Assembly: GCA_965364515.1 (NCBI GenBank)
Contig: CBDTXZ010000106.1
Span: 1-10,337 of the forward strand
Length of the DNA: 10,337 bases
Origin: JAHEDH01 sp965364515
Lineage (GTDB): Bacteria > Actinomycetota > Acidimicrobiia > Spongiisociales > ZC4RG35
Reading direction: 5' to 3'
Positions 8,107-10,337 of the stretch are shown here, in pieces; position 1 is the first letter of the stretch; each line of letters begins with the position of its first letter. The notes below the pieces were generated by a model that ran no database searches, was not told the origin of the DNA, and saw only the letters and a list, made by a program, of their open reading frames with translations. Made by a program: the position numbers and the translations under genes.

Positions 8107-9288
8107 TCAGACCTGCGCTGCGTGCAGCTGCCACGTGTTCGGGACACCCTTCAGCTCGTGGACTCCGCGATCGACGAAGTCGATTCCCGAACCGGTCATC
8201 GCGGTCACGACCGTCTGAGTCACGAGCACCTCAGCGGGATTTGCGGCTGCAGCAACCCGGGCACCGATGTGGACTGCAATCCCACCGAGATCGTTACCCA
8301 ACACCTCGCACTCCCCGGAGTGGATCCCCACCCTGACCTGCAGGCCGATGCCGGCGGCGGCGTCCCGAATGGCAGCAGCGGCGCGGACTGCGCGAGCCGG
8401 ACTGGTGAAGCTGGAGAGGAACCCGTCTCCGGTGTGCTTCACCTCGGTGCCGTCGAAATGATGAATCTGATTCCGGGTGATCTCGTTGTGCTGCTCCAGC
8501 AGTTCCCGCCAGGTCTCATCGCCCTCGGAGGCGGCTCGACGCGTCGAATCGACGATGTCGGTGAACATGACCGTCAGGAGCACTCGGTCAGGAGCGGGGA
8601 TCGCTTTGCCCTTGCGCAGGAGCGCCTCGCGATAGTCCTGGAGGTAGTCGTGGGAGCGTTCGAGGTAGTCGGTGTCGAGTCGGTTGCGGAACATCGAGGC
8701 GCTGAACACGTCGGCCCATTCCGCCACGGGCATCACATAGGCGTCTGCCGCCTGAAAGTGGAGGGGCCACATCTTCACGTGCTCTTCCGACCGGAAGAGG
8801 TTCATGCGGCTTCAATTGAAGGCGCCGGACCCAGCCCTCGAGCGGGAGAATGGCGATGGCATGTAGCCGACCGCCGACTCAGGCGTGATCTCGAGCAGTT
8901 CGTCGTCTCGCATGCGGACCCGGACCTGTTTCCCGCAATCGAGGCAGCTGGAAGTGACCGCGATTTCTCGGCCGGGGAAGAGCCAGCGCACGGCCAGCGA
9001 CTCCATCCCTCATTGGCCGTACCAGCCCGGCACGCCGTCGACCTCGATTTGATGGTGTGTGGGAACATTGCTGAACGGCGCCCACGATTCGATGAAGTCA
9101 GTGTCTCTGGCGAGCCAATATCCGGCGATCGGGGCTGCACTCGCAGCCGAGCGTTGCAGTTCCCGGGCCTCCTCGATGTCGATGTCGAGGATGTCGGCGA
9201 GTTCGGCGTAGTGAGGCGCCCTGCCGGACTTCACGAAGTGATTCAGGATGGCGGTGAATGCTCGTTGAATCAGTTGGTGATCAGCGAT
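8107..9288 (-). CDS. MerB-like domain with two in-frame UGA codons fused to a class III cyclase; predicted selenoprotein
   Basis: Read through two TGAs, one frame gives about 393 residues. Residues 1-190 align with organomercurial lyase (MerB): a helical N-terminal domain, then F-S-N-V-P-T, W-Y-G-Q-UGA-G-M-E (UGA codon 93), S-S-C-L-D-C (115-118) and A-F-N-UGA-S-R-M-N-L-F (UGA codon 159). In R831b MerB the matching residues are Cys96 (Y-A-W-C-A-L-D), Cys117 and Cys159 (S-F-C-C-H-V-H-F-F). Spacing between the reactive positions is 66 here against 63. Glu96 takes the place of MerB Asp99. Residues about 232-390 form a class III cyclase domain with F-T-D-I-V-D-S-T (Asp244), K-H-T-G-D-G (Lys284, Asp288) and G-G-I-A-V-H-I-G-A-R-V. 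The domain could sense or cleave an organometal and signal by cyclic nucleotide. The start is uncertain: GAGGAG lies 7 bases before an ATC at 9288. The first canonical start, GTG at 9234, loses conserved residues and lacks a ribosome site. Without selenocysteine decoding it would be a pseudogene. Confidence 0.75.
8776..8806 (-). promoter_or_regulatory. Bacterial SECIS-like hairpin after UGA codon 159
   Basis: On the minus strand, CTCTTCC (8799-8793) and GGAAGAG (8788-8782) form a perfect 7-bp stem with loop GGTC (8792-8789). The loop begins 20 nt after the TGA at 8814-8812. A lower stem, CATG (8806-8803) with CGTG (8779-8776), adds four pairs across a small internal loop. Known bacterial SECIS elements have a guanine among the first two loop bases, about 16-37 nt after the UGA. 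The E. coli fdhF loop likewise contains GGUC. This is the best-formed of the three candidates. Confidence 0.68.
8976..9004 (-). promoter_or_regulatory. Possible SECIS-like hairpin after UGA codon 93
   Basis: GGCC (8995-8992) can pair with GGCT (8984-8981) around the loop GTGCGCT, whose first G is nt 19 after the TGA at 9012-9010. GGA/TCC pairs can extend the base of the stem. A competing fold, GAGTCGC with GCTGGCTC (7 bp with one bulge), has a 9-base loop starting 14 nt after the TGA. Placement fits, but the stem is weak and two folds compete, so this is the least certain of the three. Confidence 0.35.
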
Positions 9289-9295
9289 GTGGTGA

Positions 9296-9301
9296 CTCCT
9301 C
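9296..9301 (-). promoter_or_regulatory. Ribosome binding site GAGGAG before a non-canonical start
   Basis: GAGGAG (minus strand, 9301-9296) is followed after 7 bases by ATC at 9288-9286, just where the MerB-like homology begins. No ATG, GTG or TTG occurs on the minus strand in any frame between here and the GTG at 9234. The site therefore points to an AUC start, or to a single-base error in an ATG. Confidence 0.45.
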
Positions 9302-9489
9302 GTCAGCGACCCTAGCGGTCGGCCGGGTCCGGCGGCTCCACCACCCTGCGCGAATCGATCGCCGCTGAGCGTTTCCAGGGACTGGCGAATGCCGCGGGCT
9401 GGAACGCCGAGCCGTTGAGAGTGGCAGCGTGTGTGGCCTCCGACGAAGCGGTTGAGCGGCGAACCACCGACACGGTCGGCCGAGCCGTC

Positions 9490-10290
9490 TCACCTCCGAC
9501 GGGCGCTGATCAGGCTCCGACGCAGCAGTCCCTGCTCGACCGCATCCAGGGCGCGAGAGCGGTTCTCCTGCTGTTCGGCGAAGACGTCGTCACCGACGAT
9601 GGGGGCAAGGTCGTGAGATTGGGCGTCCCATTCGCGAATCAGCGCGGTCAGGGTGGATCGGTAGTCGTCGGTGACGTCCACCACGTCGATGGACGCAAAC
9701 CCGGCGTCGGCGACGAGCTGCGGGTATCCGGGGCCGGCCTCGACACGCGGAGGCCCGGCAGCGACCGCAGAAGCGATCTGGTCATCGGTGAGGTCAGGGG
9801 CGATTGCGATCACTGCGATCGCGAGGATTCCATCATGTTTGAGGACTCGGTGGCAGGCTCTCAACACGGAGAGCTTGTCCCGCAGTCAACACAGCGCGTC
9901 GGAGCTCGTGACGGCATCGAAGGTCTGATCACCGAAGGGCAGTGCGTCTCCCGATGCAAGGACCACATGACCGTCGACCCCATCGCGGGCAAGGCGCCGG
10001 GAAGCAACCTCGAGACCCTCTCGGGGTATGTCGGTGAGTACAGCCCGGGCGCCGGTCGAAGCGCCGAGGTGAATCCCTGGCCAACCGGTGCCACTGCCGA
10101 CATCCAAGAAGACCTTGCCGGACGCCAACTCGAGCAGGTCTGCAATGCGGTCTGCCTGGGCTCTGTTGGTGTAGCTGGTTGCGCCGTAGTCCGAGCCGAA
10201 GACCCGCGTCTCTACACGTCGGAGCGCCGGTTCCTCGACGAGGCGATATCGCTCGGCATGGCTCGTGGTGACGTCATCGTTCTCTCGCAT
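9490..10290 (-). CDS. Class I SAM-dependent methyltransferase with in-frame UGA; predicted selenoprotein
   Basis: Read through one TGA (9888-9886), this frame gives 266 residues with an unbroken Rossmann methyltransferase. A conserved N-terminal block includes F-G-S-D-Y-G-A-T. SAM motif I is L-D-V-G-S-G-T-G-W-P-G, an acidic residue ends strand 2 (V-L-T-D), and F-D-A-V-T-S-S-D-A-L-C comes before the UGA (codon 135). After it, L-R-D-K-x-x-V-L-R-A-C-H-R-V-L-K continues the standard helix without loss or shift. In relatives as I remember them the site reads Cys-Cys, so Cys134-Sec135 would replace a vicinal thiol pair. The substrate is unknown. A Cys-Sec pair beside a MerB-like gene suggests a soft metal, metalloid or thiol chemistry. 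The ATG at 10290 was chosen; a GTG at 10314 or a start beyond the window edge remains possible, since no strong ribosome site is visible. The MerB-like gene follows about 200 bases downstream on the same strand. Confidence 0.78.
9857..9874 (-). promoter_or_regulatory. Bacterial SECIS-like hairpin after the methyltransferase UGA
   Basis: GCTCTC (9874-9869) and GAGAGC (9862-9857) form a perfect 6-bp stem closing the 6-base loop CGTGTT. Two more pairs are possible below one mismatch. The loop starts 18 nt after the TGA and its second base is G (nt 19). Both the guanine position and the distance fit bacterial SECIS rules and nearly match the other two candidates. Confidence 0.6.
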
Positions 10291-10337
10291 CTGCTTGAAC
10301 ACCAGCCATCTCACTCGAGGGCGAGCGACTCGCCGTG

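Noticed and set aside
9490..9492. TGA at the methyltransferase end as a fourth selenocysteine joining it to the MerB-like gene
   Set aside because: The protein ends naturally here for its family. The following 67 codons have weaker bias and no homology, though the frame stays open and a small hairpin (CCGAC/GTCGG) follows.
8107..10290. UGA reassigned to tryptophan in this organism
   Set aside because: TGG is used normally for Trp, TGA ends other genes such as the one stopping at 7575, and the internal TGAs fall at Cys-like rather than Trp positions.
8107..10290. Two ordinary pseudogenes
   Set aside because: There are no frameshifts, TAA or TAG stops, or loss of conserved blocks, and the three interruptions share codon type, residue context and a downstream hairpin. 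Not fully excluded, given the missing canonical start at 9288.

Overview
The window comes from a high-GC bacterium. Genes have a strong G/C preference at third codon positions, GTG starts are common, and the gene content (cyclase-ATPase-TPR regulators, GcvT/DmdA-like proteins, BisC/DorA-type molybdoenzymes) fits an actinobacterium, perhaps of the Acidimicrobiia type. The taxon is an inference. No rRNA, tRNA, CRISPR array, insertion sequence or phage gene was found.

Layout, left to right. (1) At 64-243 on the minus strand lies a short stretch with real codon bias but no recognisable start. (2) At 415-825 (+) lies a small membrane-anchored or secreted hypothetical protein, followed by a strong hairpin at 850-876 that separates it from the convergent next gene. 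(3) At 931-4686 (-) lie two co-directional metabolic genes: a cytoplasmic molybdopterin oxidoreductase of the DMSO/TMAO/biotin-sulfoxide reductase group, then a GcvT/DmdA-type folate-dependent protein. Together they suggest methylated-sulfur or sulfoxide metabolism. (4) At 4858-7575 (+), transcribed divergently, lies a large regulator with a class III nucleotide cyclase domain, an NTPase module and TPR-like repeats, followed by a terminator-like structure. (5) At 7633-8106 I see no convincing gene. (6) At 8107-10290 (-) lie two genes that a standard pipeline would report as broken: a class I SAM methyltransferase with one in-frame TGA, and an organomercurial-lyase (MerB)-like domain with two in-frame TGAs that is fused in frame to a second class III cyclase domain.

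Region 6 is the main result. All three internal stops are TGA. In the MerB-like domain they fall on the positions of the two catalytic cysteines of classical MerB (Cys96 and Cys159). In the methyltransferase the TGA follows a Cys, where relatives as I remember them carry Cys-Cys. The reading frame and homology continue across each TGA. A hairpin follows each one at bacterial SECIS distance. The best of these has a 7-bp perfect stem and a GGUC loop starting 20 nt after the TGA. The simplest reading is two neighbouring selenoproteins with three selenocysteines, one of them a MerB-like lyase or sensor wired to cyclic-nucleotide output. The selenocysteine machinery itself is not in the window, so this remains a sequence-based prediction.
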